Shown piece after piece: positions 45,148 through 53,503 of a stretch of 64,000 nt of DNA. Source of the stretch: Methylobacterium durans (GTDB lineage Bacteria; Pseudomonadota; Alphaproteobacteria; Rhizobiales; Beijerinckiaceae); assembly GCF_003173715.1 (NCBI RefSeq), contig NZ_CP029550.1, positions 6,402,001 through 6,466,000 on the forward strand. Reading direction: 5' to 3'. The notes below the pieces were generated by a model. The model was not told the origin of the DNA, made no database searches, and saw nothing but the letters and a program-made list of their open reading frames with translations. The translations under genes were made by a program, and so were the position numbers. Position 1 is the stretch's first letter. Every line of letters starts with the position of its first letter.

Positions 45148-47241
45148 GTGGCTTGGGGGATGCCTCATGAATACGCGCGGGCCGCGCTCGACCGCGAATG
45201 CGATGAGCTGGCTCGCACCGCCTCCTGGCGCAATGCCCGGCTCAACCTCGCCGCTTTCCGCCTCGGGCAGCTTGTCGGTGCTGGGTGCTTGAACCGGAAT
45301 ATCGTCGAGCAGCGCCTCTACGAGGCTGCCACCGCGAACGGTTACGTTGCAAAGGATGGCAACCGGCAGACTTGGGCGACGATCCGCAGCGGACTCACCC
45401 GCGGCGAGCTCGAGCCCCGCGCCAGTATCCCGGGATCTGGCCCCCTCACGAACGGGCACACCGTCATCCTGAAGCGGCAGCCGGTCGAGCCCGCCACGAC
45501 GGATTTCCCCGCCTGGACCCCGCCGGACGACAAGGGCAAGCCGAAGCTGATCGCGATAGGTGCCGACACGATCGCGGCACGCAGCGATGAGGCGCGCCGT
45601 CACGTCTACCGCCACAACGGCCAACCGGTCCGGATCAAGATCAAGCGGACGGGCGGGAGCTTTCTCGATGCCTACCGGGTGCGACGGCCCCAGGACGGAG
45701 CGATCGCGTGGCAGTTTCGGAAGCCCAGCGGCTTCGTGCCGGTCGCCTACACCGGCCCGGCCGGCGCGCTCGACCCCTTCGATCCGGAGCACCTGTCCGA
45801 GCCGCTGTTCTGGCCCGAGGGCGAGAAGGATGTCGACACGCTCGCGGCCGCCAACGCCTTCGCCTTCACTTTCGGCGGCTCTAACGACGTACCCGACGAG
45901 GCAGCCCGGCTGGTCGTCGGGCGTGACGTCTTCGTCCTCGCCGACAACGATGAGCCGGGCCGGAAATGTGCAACACGGAAGGCTGCTCTCGCGCGGCGAG
46001 GTCAAGCCGCATCAGTGCGTGTCGTGCACTTCCCTGAGCTCCCGCTAGGTGGCGATGTCTCTGAATGGCTGGAGCAGGGCCATGGGACGGTAGATGATCT
46101 GCTCTCCCGCGCCGAGCATCCTGCGACGGAAGCTTCGCGGGAACCGGCCAACCTCTCCCGCGCACCTCCGCTGCCGAGCGCCTCGACCATCAGCCGCTGG
46201 ATCGGCGTCGAGCCGGCGCAGACTCGCTTCGTCGTTGATCCCATCGTCCCACGCGCCATGGTCACGCTGTGTGCCGCCGACGGTGGTTCCGGCAAGACCC
46301 TCCTCGGGCAGCATATGCTGACTTGCTGCGCCTCCGGGCAGCCCTTCCTCGGCCTACCGGTCGAGACCGGCGCGGTTGCCGGCCTTTTCGGCGAGGATCC
46401 CGATCAGATCCTCCATGCGCGTCAACTGCGCATCTGTCGTGAGCTCGGCCTTACGCTCGAGCAGCTCGAGGAGCGGCTGCGGATCAGCTCGTATCTCGGG
46501 ACCGACTTCGCCTTGTGGCGGCGCGTGGCGCTGACTGAGTTCTTCTCGGAATTGGAGGAGGACCTCCGGCGTATCTCGAACCTTGCCCTGGTCGTGATCG
46601 ACAACGCTTCGCTCGCCTTCATCGGCAACGAGAACGATCGCAGTGAGGTTGCGACCTTCATGGCGCAGCTGAACGGCTTAGCAAGCCGACTCAATGCGGC
46701 CATCCTGCTCCTGTCGCATACATCAAAGTCCCAAGGCGACGGCTCGGCAAACATGGCATCGGGCTCGACCGCTTGGGTCTGGCAGGCTCGTTCGGCGCTT
46801 CGCCTCAAGAGCCTAGGCTCGGAAGGCCGGGTCGAGCTGCAGCACTTGAAGTCGAACTACGCGAAGGCAATCGGTCCTGTCGTCCTGCGCTGGTCCGACA
46901 CCGGCGTGCTGACCCGCGATCCGGAGACGCGCGCCGAGGCGAGAGCCGGTGGCGTGAAGCTCGGGCAGCGTGCGCAGCTCGCCCTGGTTGCGCTCCGGGA
47001 GGTCCTTCTCAATTTCGGGGAGCTGGCACCTGCCGGACTGCAGATCCCCTATGGTCATCGCGTCGCCAAGTACGAACACTGGCGGGCGAAGCTTCAGCGC
47101 GTGCTCTGCCGGCCGGGCGATGACCCAGGCGAGCCGCGGTTCCGCAAGGCCCTGGAGCGGGTGGTGAAGGAACTGCAGGGCACGGGGATCGTCGGGCGCG
47201 ACAACCCCTATGTCTGGATCGCGAGGGAGCCGAACGCATGA
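45148..47241 (+). CDS. Toprim + RecA-like (RepA/AAA_25) primase-helicase
   Basis: 697 residues. The N-terminal part includes a Toprim-like domain near 220-290 (LFWPEGEKDVDTLAAANAF; VFVLADNDEPGRKCATRKAALARRG). The C-terminal half is a RecA-like helicase near 365-570: Walker A AADGGSGKT, FGEDPDQILHARQ, Walker B LALVVIDNASLAF, then LLLSHTSKS. Such proteins initiate or sustain replication of plasmids and integrative elements. GTG at 45148 or ATG at 45160 may start it. Followed at once by a GTGAC-rich array. Confidence 0.85.
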   Translation: MAWGMPHEYARAALDRECDELARTASWRNARLNLAAFRLGQLVGAGCLNRNIVEQRLYEAATANGYVAKDGNRQTWATIRSGLTRGELEPRASIPGSGPLTNGHTVILKRQPVEPATTDFPAWTPPDDKGKPKLIAIGADTIAARSDEARRHVYRHNGQPVRIKIKRTGGSFLDAYRVRRPQDGAIAWQFRKPSGFVPVAYTGPAGALDPFDPEHLSEPLFWPEGEKDVDTLAAANAFAFTFGGSNDVPDEAARLVVGRDVFVLADNDEPGRKCATRKAALARRGQAASVRVVHFPELPLGGDVSEWLEQGHGTVDDLLSRAEHPATEASREPANLSRAPPLPSASTISRWIGVEPAQTRFVVDPIVPRAMVTLCAADGGSGKTLLGQHMLTCCASGQPFLGLPVETGAVAGLFGEDPDQILHARQLRICRELGLTLEQLEERLRISSYLGTDFALWRRVALTEFFSELEEDLRRISNLALVVIDNASLAFIGNENDRSEVATFMAQLNGLASRLNAAILLLSHTSKSQGDGSANMASGSTAWVWQARSALRLKSLGSEGRVELQHLKSNYAKAIGPVVLRWSDTGVLTRDPETRAEARAGGVKLGQRAQLALVALREVLLNFGELAPAGLQIPYGHRVAKYEHWRAKLQRVLCRPGDDPGEPRFRKALERVVKELQGTGIVGRDNPYVWIAREPNA

Positions 47242-47253
47242 CCCGGCACTCTC

Positions 47254-47442
47254 GTGACATTCCGCGTGACATCGACGTGAGAGGGCACGTCACCGACGTC
47301 ACAGGGTCGGGCGTGAAGCGCTGCGTGACGGTCGAGGCAAGTGCTGCCGCGTCACGCGAAGGCGTCACAGCGCATCCAGCGAAATCAATGACTTAGCGTC
47401 GTGACATGTCGCTCATGTCACGGCGGTCACACCAGATGTCAC
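47254..47442. repeat. array of 11 GTGAC/GTCAC pentamers: candidate replication origin
   Basis: GTGAC occurs at 47254, 47266, 47325, 47401; GTCAC at 47289, 47298, 47351, 47364, 47417, 47426, 47438. By base composition fewer than one is expected in this length (rough estimate). The last part holds a perfect inverted pair GTGACATG-5 nt-CATGTCAC (47401-47421). A 52-codon frame starting at 47238 overlaps the helicase stop and covers the first seven, but four lie after its stop, so codon use does not explain the array. Confidence 0.65.
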
Positions 47443-47467
47443 GCCCGGATTGATGGGCGGCGTGGCC

Positions 47468-47517
47468 GAACTGGGAGAGGGAGAGTCCCCCTAAGGGGAC
47501 CTCCCCTACCCAGTTTC
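47468..47517. other. long stem-loop after the pentamer array
   Basis: AACTGGG at 47469 pairs with CCCAGTT ending 47515. The tip is GTCCCC-CTAA-GGGGAC, and the middle arms (AGAGGGAG / CTCCCCT) pair partly. No T-tract, so an origin or processing structure is as likely as a terminator. Confidence 0.6.
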
Positions 47518-47589
47518 GCCGCCGTCCGTCAACGCAGTCGCGGTGGAGTTCGAGCAGCTTTCGTGCCAGCATAGGAATGGGTGAGCAGA

Positions 47590-48201
47590 ATGACTCATAA
47601 TGAAATGAACCCTTACGAACGCATTGATGTGAGTGAGCTGTTTGGAAGGAACCCCGCCGCCGAGATTGAATATTGGGCCAAGCTTGCATTCTGGTCGATC
47701 GAAGAAGGGGTGACGCTCTCATATGGGTATGATCCGCGTGTTGTGACCTGGGTCTTCCTGAGGGACAGCGGTCATCCTTCCGCTTGGCGGTACGCGAACC
47801 GGCTCAGTCAGGCGCTCCGCGCCCGAGACATGGGGCACCTCGGCGATAGGAATGTGCCTACGGATTTCATCCGATGGGCCAAGAGTCTCAGCCTCTCCTT
47901 CGCGCCAGAAGTGGCCCAAGCCGTTATCAACAACAGCAAGACCAAGAAGATTGCCAACCAGTCGAGTGAGGATGGACTCAATCCAAAAGTGAGGCAGACC
48001 TTGCTCAAGCTCGTACTTGGGATGGCCGCCGCGTATCACGGCTACAACCCCAAAAAGCCCTGCGGCTCCGTTCCCGGTGAGATCAAACGCGAGTTGGATC
48101 GAGTGGGTATCAAGCTGGATGTGGACACGATCCGCAAGTGGCTGGCCGAAGCTGCTGATGAGTTCGGCGATCTCATTACGATTGGCTGCAACGGTTCTTG
48201 A
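47590..48201 (+). CDS. island hypothetical protein with C-terminal helical domain
   Basis: 203 residues. The N-terminal half (EIEYWAKLAFWSIEEGVTLSYGYDPRVVTWVFL) is unrecognised. The C-terminal part (LLKLVLGMAAAYHGYNPKKPCGSVPGEIKRELDRVGIKLDVDTIRKWLAEAADE) resembles a segment at the end of many proteobacterial island proteins of unknown function. An inverted repeat begins at its stop codon. Less GC-rich than chromosomal genes. Confidence 0.7.
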   Translation: MTHNEMNPYERIDVSELFGRNPAAEIEYWAKLAFWSIEEGVTLSYGYDPRVVTWVFLRDSGHPSAWRYANRLSQALRARDMGHLGDRNVPTDFIRWAKSLSLSFAPEVAQAVINNSKTKKIANQSSEDGLNPKVRQTLLKLVLGMAAAYHGYNPKKPCGSVPGEIKRELDRVGIKLDVDTIRKWLAEAADEFGDLITIGCNGS

Positions 48202-48234
48202 CCGAGATCGGTTGGGCAACAACCGATCTCGGTC
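48200..48234 (+). terminator. 15-bp perfect inverted repeat at the gene end
   Basis: GACCGAGATCGGTTG, GGCAA, CAACCGATCTCGGTC. The left arm includes the last two bases of the stop codon. No T-tract. Probable terminator or RNA-stabilising hairpin. Confidence 0.65.
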
Positions 48235-48292
48235 ACCGGCCTGTCTCCCAAGTCTAAAAGGCATCCGTCGACTACGAGACGGAGGTAAGTCC

Positions 48293-48484
48293 TTGAAGAA
48301 TGACAAAGACGCGGCATCGGGACCTGTTGAAGCGCCAGGAGGTCCCGAGCCCTTCTGTTCGCATCAGTTCGTCCGGCAGGAGGCTGATCGCGCCAGTGCA
48401 GCGCCGGGGGCCTGGCACGGGCCAGACCCGAACGTGCGCTGCGGTTTGCCTGCTTCGGCCGTGAGCGTCGGCGGCGCACGATGA
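48293..48484 (+). CDS. small hypothetical protein with TTG start
   Basis: 63 residues, MKNDKDAASGPVEAPGGPEPFCSHQFVRQEADRASAAPGAW to VGGAR. TTG preceded by GGAGG at 8 nt. No similar family known. Could be non-coding. Confidence 0.35.
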   Translation: MKNDKDAASGPVEAPGGPEPFCSHQFVRQEADRASAAPGAWHGPDPNVRCGLPASAVSVGGAR

Positions 48485-48957
48485 GGGCGCCGCTTGATTC
48501 AAGCGTGGCAGCGCGGGTTGCCGCTCGAGAAAATCGTGCACTCTGCCGAGTGCACGTCCGCGAGCACCGGCGCATGAAACCTGGGCTGCATCGAGGCTGC
48601 CGAGAACACCAGGGGCGCACACGCTCTCCCGAGGTCGAGTGCAACAGCGGAACTCGCGGCGGGCGCGTTGAGGATGCCCGAACCAGAGAGCGGCGTGCAG
48701 GGGCATCCGGTTGAGCAAACCCTCAGATCCTAAGTAGCTTCGCGACGGCCTGACCTTTGGCACTGGGCGGAACTCATCGAGTCTTGCCCAGTGCCAGGGG
48801 CGCCGAATACAGACCACGAAGTAGCTGCAGCAGATCGAAGTGCAGGCCGCACGATATTCGTGATGATCAACGGGCTGTGGAGAGTCTCGGAGGAACCGCC
48901 TCGGGACCTGCTGGCTTCACACCAAAGACGGATGCTGCCCCTCATTCCGGCCAGCAA
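48485..48957. other. gap with no convincing gene
   Basis: 473 bp. A 77-codon plus-strand frame at 48481 overlaps the previous stop but has a random-looking Arg-rich composition. A longer reading upstream of 48958 is in frame with the HUH-like gene but is probably leader. Confidence 0.4.
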
Positions 48958-49626
48958 ATGGAGGATATTACCCAATTGAAACTTAAGACTAGCGCCGATT
49001 ACAGTGGAGGCCTTCAGTTCGGACTCACCATCAGCAAACCGCCTCCCGTCCTCGGAGCGAGAAGCCAGAGCCTCAACCTCTACGTTCGCTCTCTGTCCGA
49101 GATCATTCGAGACCGCTCCGCTCAAGGATGGTCCGTCAGCCTCCTGACGATCATGCCGGACAGGATCCGCCGAGACCTTCGCTCGATCCCACCCCTGCTT
49201 CACGAGCCCGTCTGCCGGATCTACGCGAAACTGGCCTCCCGCGTGGTCCGCCGTCCTCGTTCTCTTTCTGGGAGAGACTTCCTGCCCGTCCTGATCGGGT
49301 GCGCTGACTTGCCGATCTACAAGCTCCGGCGTGAGGGGACGGCGCCCTCCTGCCTCGATGTGGATGGTGGCCTGCACCTCCATGCTCTCTTGGCCATTCC
49401 TCCTGCCTCGCGGCTCAAGGGCGAGACGGTTGAGGAACACTTTGCCCAGAACGACGAGCTCTACCGCAGGGGCGGTGGCATCGGAGCAATCGACGTTCGG
49501 CCGGTTTGCCCCGCGGACATCGAGAAGGTCACCCGCTACGCCTTCAAGGCCGTGCGTGACGGCAAGATTGACCTCGATGCCGGTGTCCTGATCCTGCCAC
49601 GAACAGTCACGGAGCTGCCGCAGTAA
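48958..49626 (+). CDS. putative HUH-type replication/transfer nuclease
   Basis: 222 residues. GGLHLHALLAIP (HLH at 140-142) has the His-hydrophobic-His metal motif, and VTRYAFKAV near residue 194 has YxxK. In rolling-circle Rep and inovirus Gp2-like proteins these form the metal site and the single catalytic Tyr/Lys. Spacing fits: motif 2 in the middle, motif 3 about 52 residues later. No helicase domain. Neighbours are the helicase and pentamer array. The call rests on two short motifs, and an unrelated protein is possible. The frame is open upstream to 48757. Confidence 0.5.
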   Translation: MEDITQLKLKTSADYSGGLQFGLTISKPPPVLGARSQSLNLYVRSLSEIIRDRSAQGWSVSLLTIMPDRIRRDLRSIPPLLHEPVCRIYAKLASRVVRRPRSLSGRDFLPVLIGCADLPIYKLRREGTAPSCLDVDGGLHLHALLAIPPASRLKGETVEEHFAQNDELYRRGGGIGAIDVRPVCPADIEKVTRYAFKAVRDGKIDLDAGVLILPRTVTELPQ

Positions 49627-49899
49627 ATCTGCCGTGCGCTCTACAGGCGGATGCCACTCGCATCCGGGCGGCAGCGGGCCGACAGATATTCATGACCTTG
49701 GCCCACTCCACGTCCCCTTCAGCACCGGAGAAGCCGAACTGAGTTGCAACCTCGCGTGCATCTGGCCGGAGGATCAGGCGGGTGGAGAAGATGCGTGGCA
49801 ATGTCCGAGCCGAATGCGAGCCGGCGAACACCCCGCCATACCACCTCAGCGTCGGTGAATAAGTACAAGATCCCCGAAACTCTGGAAAGGCAGTGAAGC
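49627..49899. other. intergenic, no gene called
   Basis: 273 bp. A minus-strand frame (about 49,607-49,831: RTLPRIFSTRLILRPDAREVATQFGFSGAEGDVEWAKVMNI) looks partly protein-like but lacks a start, so it may be the remnant of a truncated gene. Confidence 0.35.
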
Positions 49900-50394
49900 A
49901 TGTCCACTTTCATCACCAATCTTACTTTGAAGCATCAGGTCCAAGCCGCTTTTCGGGATGGGCTGGCGTTCTGCGGCGCAGGCGATTGCCTTGCGCATGA
50001 CCACCGCCGCCAGTTGAACATCGGCCTCGTGGCAAGAGACCTCCAAGCTGGCCTGGAGATGATTGACTCGTTGTTTGATAGCAAAGGTGAACGGCCAACC
50101 AACGGCCACTCGACGTTCCTCGTTCAAAATACGCTTACAAATTTGCGACTGATGATGTTCAATACGCAATACGCGATGCTAGAGCAGCGAATTGAAAGGT
50201 TGATCGGAATCATCCACGCGATTGGAATCAAGGATGACCTAGGTGACTTCCACCATGATGAGGATGTCATCCAACGAGCCGATTCTGCTGGTAAAAAGCT
50301 GAAAACTGATGCAGCAAATCCGGCCCGAAGGAATGAGCTTTCCCGCGCTCACAAGCCCCCTCACGCTCCACTGTCTCGCCGCCGGCAGCTATGA
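49900..50394 (+). CDS. hypothetical protein (164 aa)
   Basis: MSTFITNLTLKHQVQAAFRDGLAFCGAGDC, then helical QYAMLEQRIERLIGIIHAIGIKDDLGDFHHDEDVIQRADSAGKKLKTDAANPARRNEL. Soluble, helix-rich and Lys-containing, with AT-richer codons than the chromosome. AAGGCAGTGA precedes the ATG. The last 86 bp overlap the next gene in another frame, so the true end may be lost or the genes overlap. Confidence 0.55.
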   Translation: MSTFITNLTLKHQVQAAFRDGLAFCGAGDCLAHDHRRQLNIGLVARDLQAGLEMIDSLFDSKGERPTNGHSTFLVQNTLTNLRLMMFNTQYAMLEQRIERLIGIIHAIGIKDDLGDFHHDEDVIQRADSAGKKLKTDAANPARRNELSRAHKPPHAPLSRRRQL

Positions 50395-50593
50395 TCTCGT
50401 GCTCGACGGAGAGATCGTGGCCAGCGTGGTCCGGGACATCAGTGCGGGCGGAGACCTGCGCGGCTGGAGGACGGAACCGCTGAAGGACACTCTGCCGTTT
50501 CCAGCGCCGTTCACTAAGCCCGTACACGCCTCCCGCACGCTCGAAGCTGCCGCCGCTTGGCTCGATGGCGCTGAGATCGCCGGCGATGGCTAA
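50309..50593 (+). CDS. small hypothetical protein (Methylobacterium-type)
   Basis: 94 residues (or 86 from 50333): FPALTSPLTLHCLAAGSYDLVLDGEIVASVVRDISAGGDLRGWRTEPLKDTLPFPAPFTKPVHASRTLEAAAAWL. Reads as a compact beta-rich domain of a kind frequent as hypothetical genes in Methylobacterium plasmids and islands (from memory). Function unknown. Confidence 0.55.
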   Translation: MQQIRPEGMSFPALTSPLTLHCLAAGSYDLVLDGEIVASVVRDISAGGDLRGWRTEPLKDTLPFPAPFTKPVHASRTLEAAAAWLDGAEIAGDG

Positions 50594-50887
50594 ACCGCAG
50601 AGACGAGCCTCTGCCTACAGGAGCCATCGGCATCACACCGTCATTGGCCGAGCCAGCAGGATGGCGGTGCTGAGCGTGGACCGCTTGACGCGCACCGACA
50701 CCAGCGAGCTTGCCAGGATGGCTCTGGCCAACGGGTACGCTTCGATGGCTGCGGCCACGTCCAGCATGAGGCCGAGCACGAGCGTGTGCGTGCGCAGTCC
50801 TGGCGCGGCAAGGTGTCCGTCGTCAGATGATTTGAGACGATCTGGGACGCTCAGGAACGGAGGCTCTGGTCCACCTGGGTTGAGAGG

Positions 50888-51868
50888 TTAGGCAGCCCGC
50901 GCGTGGTGGCGCAAGCGGCGGTCGATGAGGGTCTGACGCTTGATCTGCGCCCGCTCGCGCAGGATGCCCTCGCCGCGGCCGAGATAGACGTCAGCGGGGG
51001 TGAGATTGCCCAGGCTCTCGTGAGCTCGGACGTGGTTGTAGTGCTCCACGAAGGCGGCAACCCGGGCCTCCAACTCGCCCGGCAGGTAGGCGTGTTCGAG
51101 CAGGATGCGGTTCTTGAGCGTCTGGTGCCAGCGCTCGATCTTGCCCTGCGTCTGGGGATGGCGCGGCGCACCGCGGATGTGGGTCATGCCTCGGCTGCCG
51201 AGCCATGTCGCCAAGTCACCCGCGACGTAGCTCGATCCGTTGTCGGTCAGCAGCCGCGGGCGATGCGCCACCGGCACCTGATCGAGCCCGGCCGCGGTCA
51301 GCGCCAGATCGAGCGTGGCGGTGACGTCGCTGGCCTGCATCGTGGCGCAGAGCTTCCAGGCCACGATGAAGCGCGAGAAGTCGTCCAGCACCGTCGACAG
51401 GTAGTACCAGCCCCAGCCGACAACCTTCAGGTAGGTGAAGTCGGTCTGCCAGAGCTGGTTGGGCGCCGTGGTCTTGTCGCGGAACGCGTCGGCGGCCTTG
51501 ACGACGATGTAAGCGGGGCTGGTGATCAGGTCCTGGGCCTTGAGCAGGCGGTAGACGCTGGCTTCCGAGACGAAGTAGCGCCGCTCGTCGGTGAAGCGCA
51601 CCGCCAGTTCGCGTGGGCTGAGTTCCGGCTCCTCCAGCGCGAGGGCGACGATCTGCTCGCGGATCTCTGTCGGTAGACGGTTCCAGACCCGGCTGGGCCG
51701 GGATGGTCGGTCAGCCAATGCCTCGGGACCGCCTCTCAGGTAGGCGTCGTACCAGCGGTAGAACGTCGATCGGGTGATGCCGAGCTTCTCCAGGGTGCGG
51801 CGCACCGGCAGGTGGGATTGCTCAACCAGCCGGATGATCTCCAGCTTCTCAGGGGCTGGGTACCTCAT
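50888..51868 (-). CDS. IS3-family transposase OrfB (DDE integrase)
   Basis: 326 residues. Helix-turn-helix N-terminus (TLEKLGITRSTFYRWYDAYLRGG) and rve integrase core: first Asp in LWQTDFTYLK, second in LLTDNGSSYV, Glu in QGKIERWHQTLKN. Starts at an ATG overlapping the orfA stop by 4 bp, but the functional product is likely the OrfAB fusion made by frameshifting. Full length. Confidence 0.92.
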   Translation of the reverse strand: MRYPAPEKLEIIRLVEQSHLPVRRTLEKLGITRSTFYRWYDAYLRGGPEALADRPSRPSRVWNRLPTEIREQIVALALEEPELSPRELAVRFTDERRYFVSEASVYRLLKAQDLITSPAYIVVKAADAFRDKTTAPNQLWQTDFTYLKVVGWGWYYLSTVLDDFSRFIVAWKLCATMQASDVTATLDLALTAAGLDQVPVAHRPRLLTDNGSSYVAGDLATWLGSRGMTHIRGAPRHPQTQGKIERWHQTLKNRILLEHAYLPGELEARVAAFVEHYNHVRAHESLGNLTPADVYLGRGEGILRERAQIKRQTLIDRRLRHHARAA

Positions 51869-52239
51869 GCCTCGTCGTCCCCAGCCCCGCTCATGCTTTT
51901 TTTGAGCAGGCGGTTCTCCAGGAGGAGATCGGCCACAACCTCCTTCAGCGCGCCCGCCTCGCGGCGCAGCTCCTTGACTTCGTCTGCTGTCGCCGCCCGC
52001 GCCGTGTCGCCCGCCAGCCGCTTCTTACCGGCTTCCAGGAACTCCTTGGACCAGCCGTAGTACATCGAGCTGGCGATGCCCTCGCGCCGACACAGCTCGG
52101 CGATACTGTCCTCGCCGCGCAGGCCCTCCAGCACGATGCGGATCTTCTCCTCGGCCGAGAACTGCCGGCGGGTGGCCCGGCGGATGTCTTTGATCACCGC
52201 GTCTGCCGGCTTGCGTGCCAGTCCGGATGTCTGCTTCAT
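51865..52239 (-). CDS. IS3-family transposase OrfA
   Basis: 124 residues. HTH domain (RRQFSAEEKIRIVLEGLRGEDSIAELCRREGIASSMYYGWSKEFLEAGKKRL) and a leucine-zipper-like coiled coil (EVKELRREAGALKEVVADLLLENRLLKKS) typical of OrfA. The A7 slippery run near the end (CTC AAA AAA AGC; positions 51897-51903) would allow -1 frameshifting into OrfB. Confidence 0.92.
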   Translation of the reverse strand: MKQTSGLARKPADAVIKDIRRATRRQFSAEEKIRIVLEGLRGEDSIAELCRREGIASSMYYGWSKEFLEAGKKRLAGDTARAATADEVKELRREAGALKEVVADLLLENRLLKKSMSGAGDDEA

Positions 52240-52409
52240 CGTCGTGCCTCAGGACTACGATGAACCAGCCATCCTCCGTTCGTGAAGGGCCTCGATGTGT
52301 CTCAGGAGCGCTGACGGCGGACAGGTCAGATCGGACGCGCACTCGACGCCGAGAGTAGCGCGTTGCCTCGCTGCTGGCGGAGGTGATCTTGCTAGCGAGC
52401 TTGAATCAC

Positions 52410-52661
52410 CTAAGCCGGTTTGCGGAAGTGGTAACTCTCTGATCGTGAGAGCTGCTCGTCGCCTTGCTCGTTCTGCGGCAGCGGCTCCCGCACAGGGATC
52501 GGAACCGGCCTTCCCTCCCGCTTCTGCAGCAGGCGCTCGAGGCGCTCCTGCCAGCTACGGGACCGCTCAGAGTGCGAGAGTTCCAGGCTCTGCTTGGTCC
52601 AGAACAGGTCCAGGATCATCAGGACGATCCAAGGTCCACCGATGCCAAGAAAGAACGCCAT
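52410..52661 (-). CDS. small membrane-anchored hypothetical protein
   Basis: 83 residues: one N-terminal helix (MAFFLGIGGPWIVLMILDLFW) and a polar, Glu/Arg-rich tail (SERSRSWQERLERLLQKREG). Function unknown. Confidence 0.5.
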   Translation of the reverse strand: MAFFLGIGGPWIVLMILDLFWTKQSLELSHSERSRSWQERLERLLQKREGRPVPIPVREPLPQNEQGDEQLSRSESYHFRKPA

Positions 52662-52789
52662 CGCTCCGCCCTCACGTGCCGCATTGCCTGCGCGTCAGCG
52701 ACGAAGGATAGAACCCGCCCTTGATCTCTCAACGGGGCCGCGGCTGCGGCGCCGCCCTGAGGGTTCAATGTGCGGGTTCAACTGAGGCC

Positions 52790-52993
52790 ATGAGCGACAA
52801 GCAGTTCAACGTCTGGCTAGGCAGCAAGGTGGGGGTCACGCTGGCCGCCGTTGCAGGCCTGATCGGGGCCGGGGTTCTCGACAGGGTCAATCCACCGGTG
52901 ATCCTGCTGATCGCACTGTTCCTCGCTCTGGCTTCGGCTGCTGGGCAGCTCGGCCTGTTCATCCTGGACCTGATCGAGCGTCAGAGACCCTGA
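52790..52993 (+). CDS. small two-helix membrane protein
   Basis: 67 residues. VGVTLAAVAGLIGAGVLDRV and VILLIALFLALASAAGQLGLFILDL form a membrane hairpin with a charged C-terminus. Start ATG after CTGAGG. Function unknown. Confidence 0.5.
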   Translation: MSDKQFNVWLGSKVGVTLAAVAGLIGAGVLDRVNPPVILLIALFLALASAAGQLGLFILDLIERQRP

Positions 52994-53029
52994 GGAACAC
53001 GCCCGCGCCGCCCATGCGAGTGGTGAAGC

Positions 53030-53206
53030 CTAGTGCTCGGTGCCGGGCCGGTTCGGGCGGGGTGCTTCGCCGTGCTGCTGGGTGAAGGCGGAGCGCTTCG
53101 GGTCGCCTTTGGACTGCGCGACGCGCCCGCGCATCCAGAGTGCGGCACCGATGACGAGCGCCAGCGTGGCCACGGCCAGTACGATGATCAAGATCTCATT
53201 GTTCAT
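53030..53206 (-). CDS. 58-residue single-helix membrane protein
   Basis: MNNEILIIVLAVATLALVIGAALWMRGRVAQSKGDPKRSAFTQQHGEAPRPNRPGTEH: a single N-terminal helix and polar tail. Function unknown. Confidence 0.5.
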   Translation of the reverse strand: MNNEILIIVLAVATLALVIGAALWMRGRVAQSKGDPKRSAFTQQHGEAPRPNRPGTEH

Positions 53207-53503
53207 GCTGGTAGTCCGGGTCTGAGGATTTCAGATGCAATTGGCAGGTGCCCGACGAAGTTCCTGACAGACGCTTTTGTCGTTCACCGCTCGCCCGGAG
53301 GGACTGATGCCGGGATGGGTGAACGACCGCGTAGTCTCGGAGGTCAGCCTCAGTCGATACGGTGTCAGTGCACTGGCTCGCGCACGGCGCGAGAAAGGCG
53401 TGGCTCCTGCGCGCGAAAACCGCGCAGCGCGCAACAGATTGGTTCTTCATGCGTAGCACCGCCGGTGCTCCGAGTTTGGTGAGCGACGGGAGGTAGGTCG
53501 GAC
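53207..53503. other. intergenic, nothing recognised
   Basis: 297 bp upstream of the SDR gene. Presumably its promoter region. No hairpin or repeat stands out. Confidence 0.4.

Larger units (their letters stand above)
50833..52304 (-). mobile_element. IS3-family insertion sequence, copy 1
   Basis: 1,472 bp. Imperfect terminal inverted repeats start with TGAGAC and share ACGGAGG about 25 bp in: left 50833-50863, right 52273-52304. Contains orfA and orfB on the minus strand. No target-site duplication is visible at the ends, so one flank may have been rearranged. Confidence 0.85.

Noticed and set aside
50586..50832. Plus-strand frame (MAKPQRRASAYRSHRHH...) possibly cut by IS copy 1
   Set aside because: No family match and the sequence on the other side of the IS gives no clear continuation.
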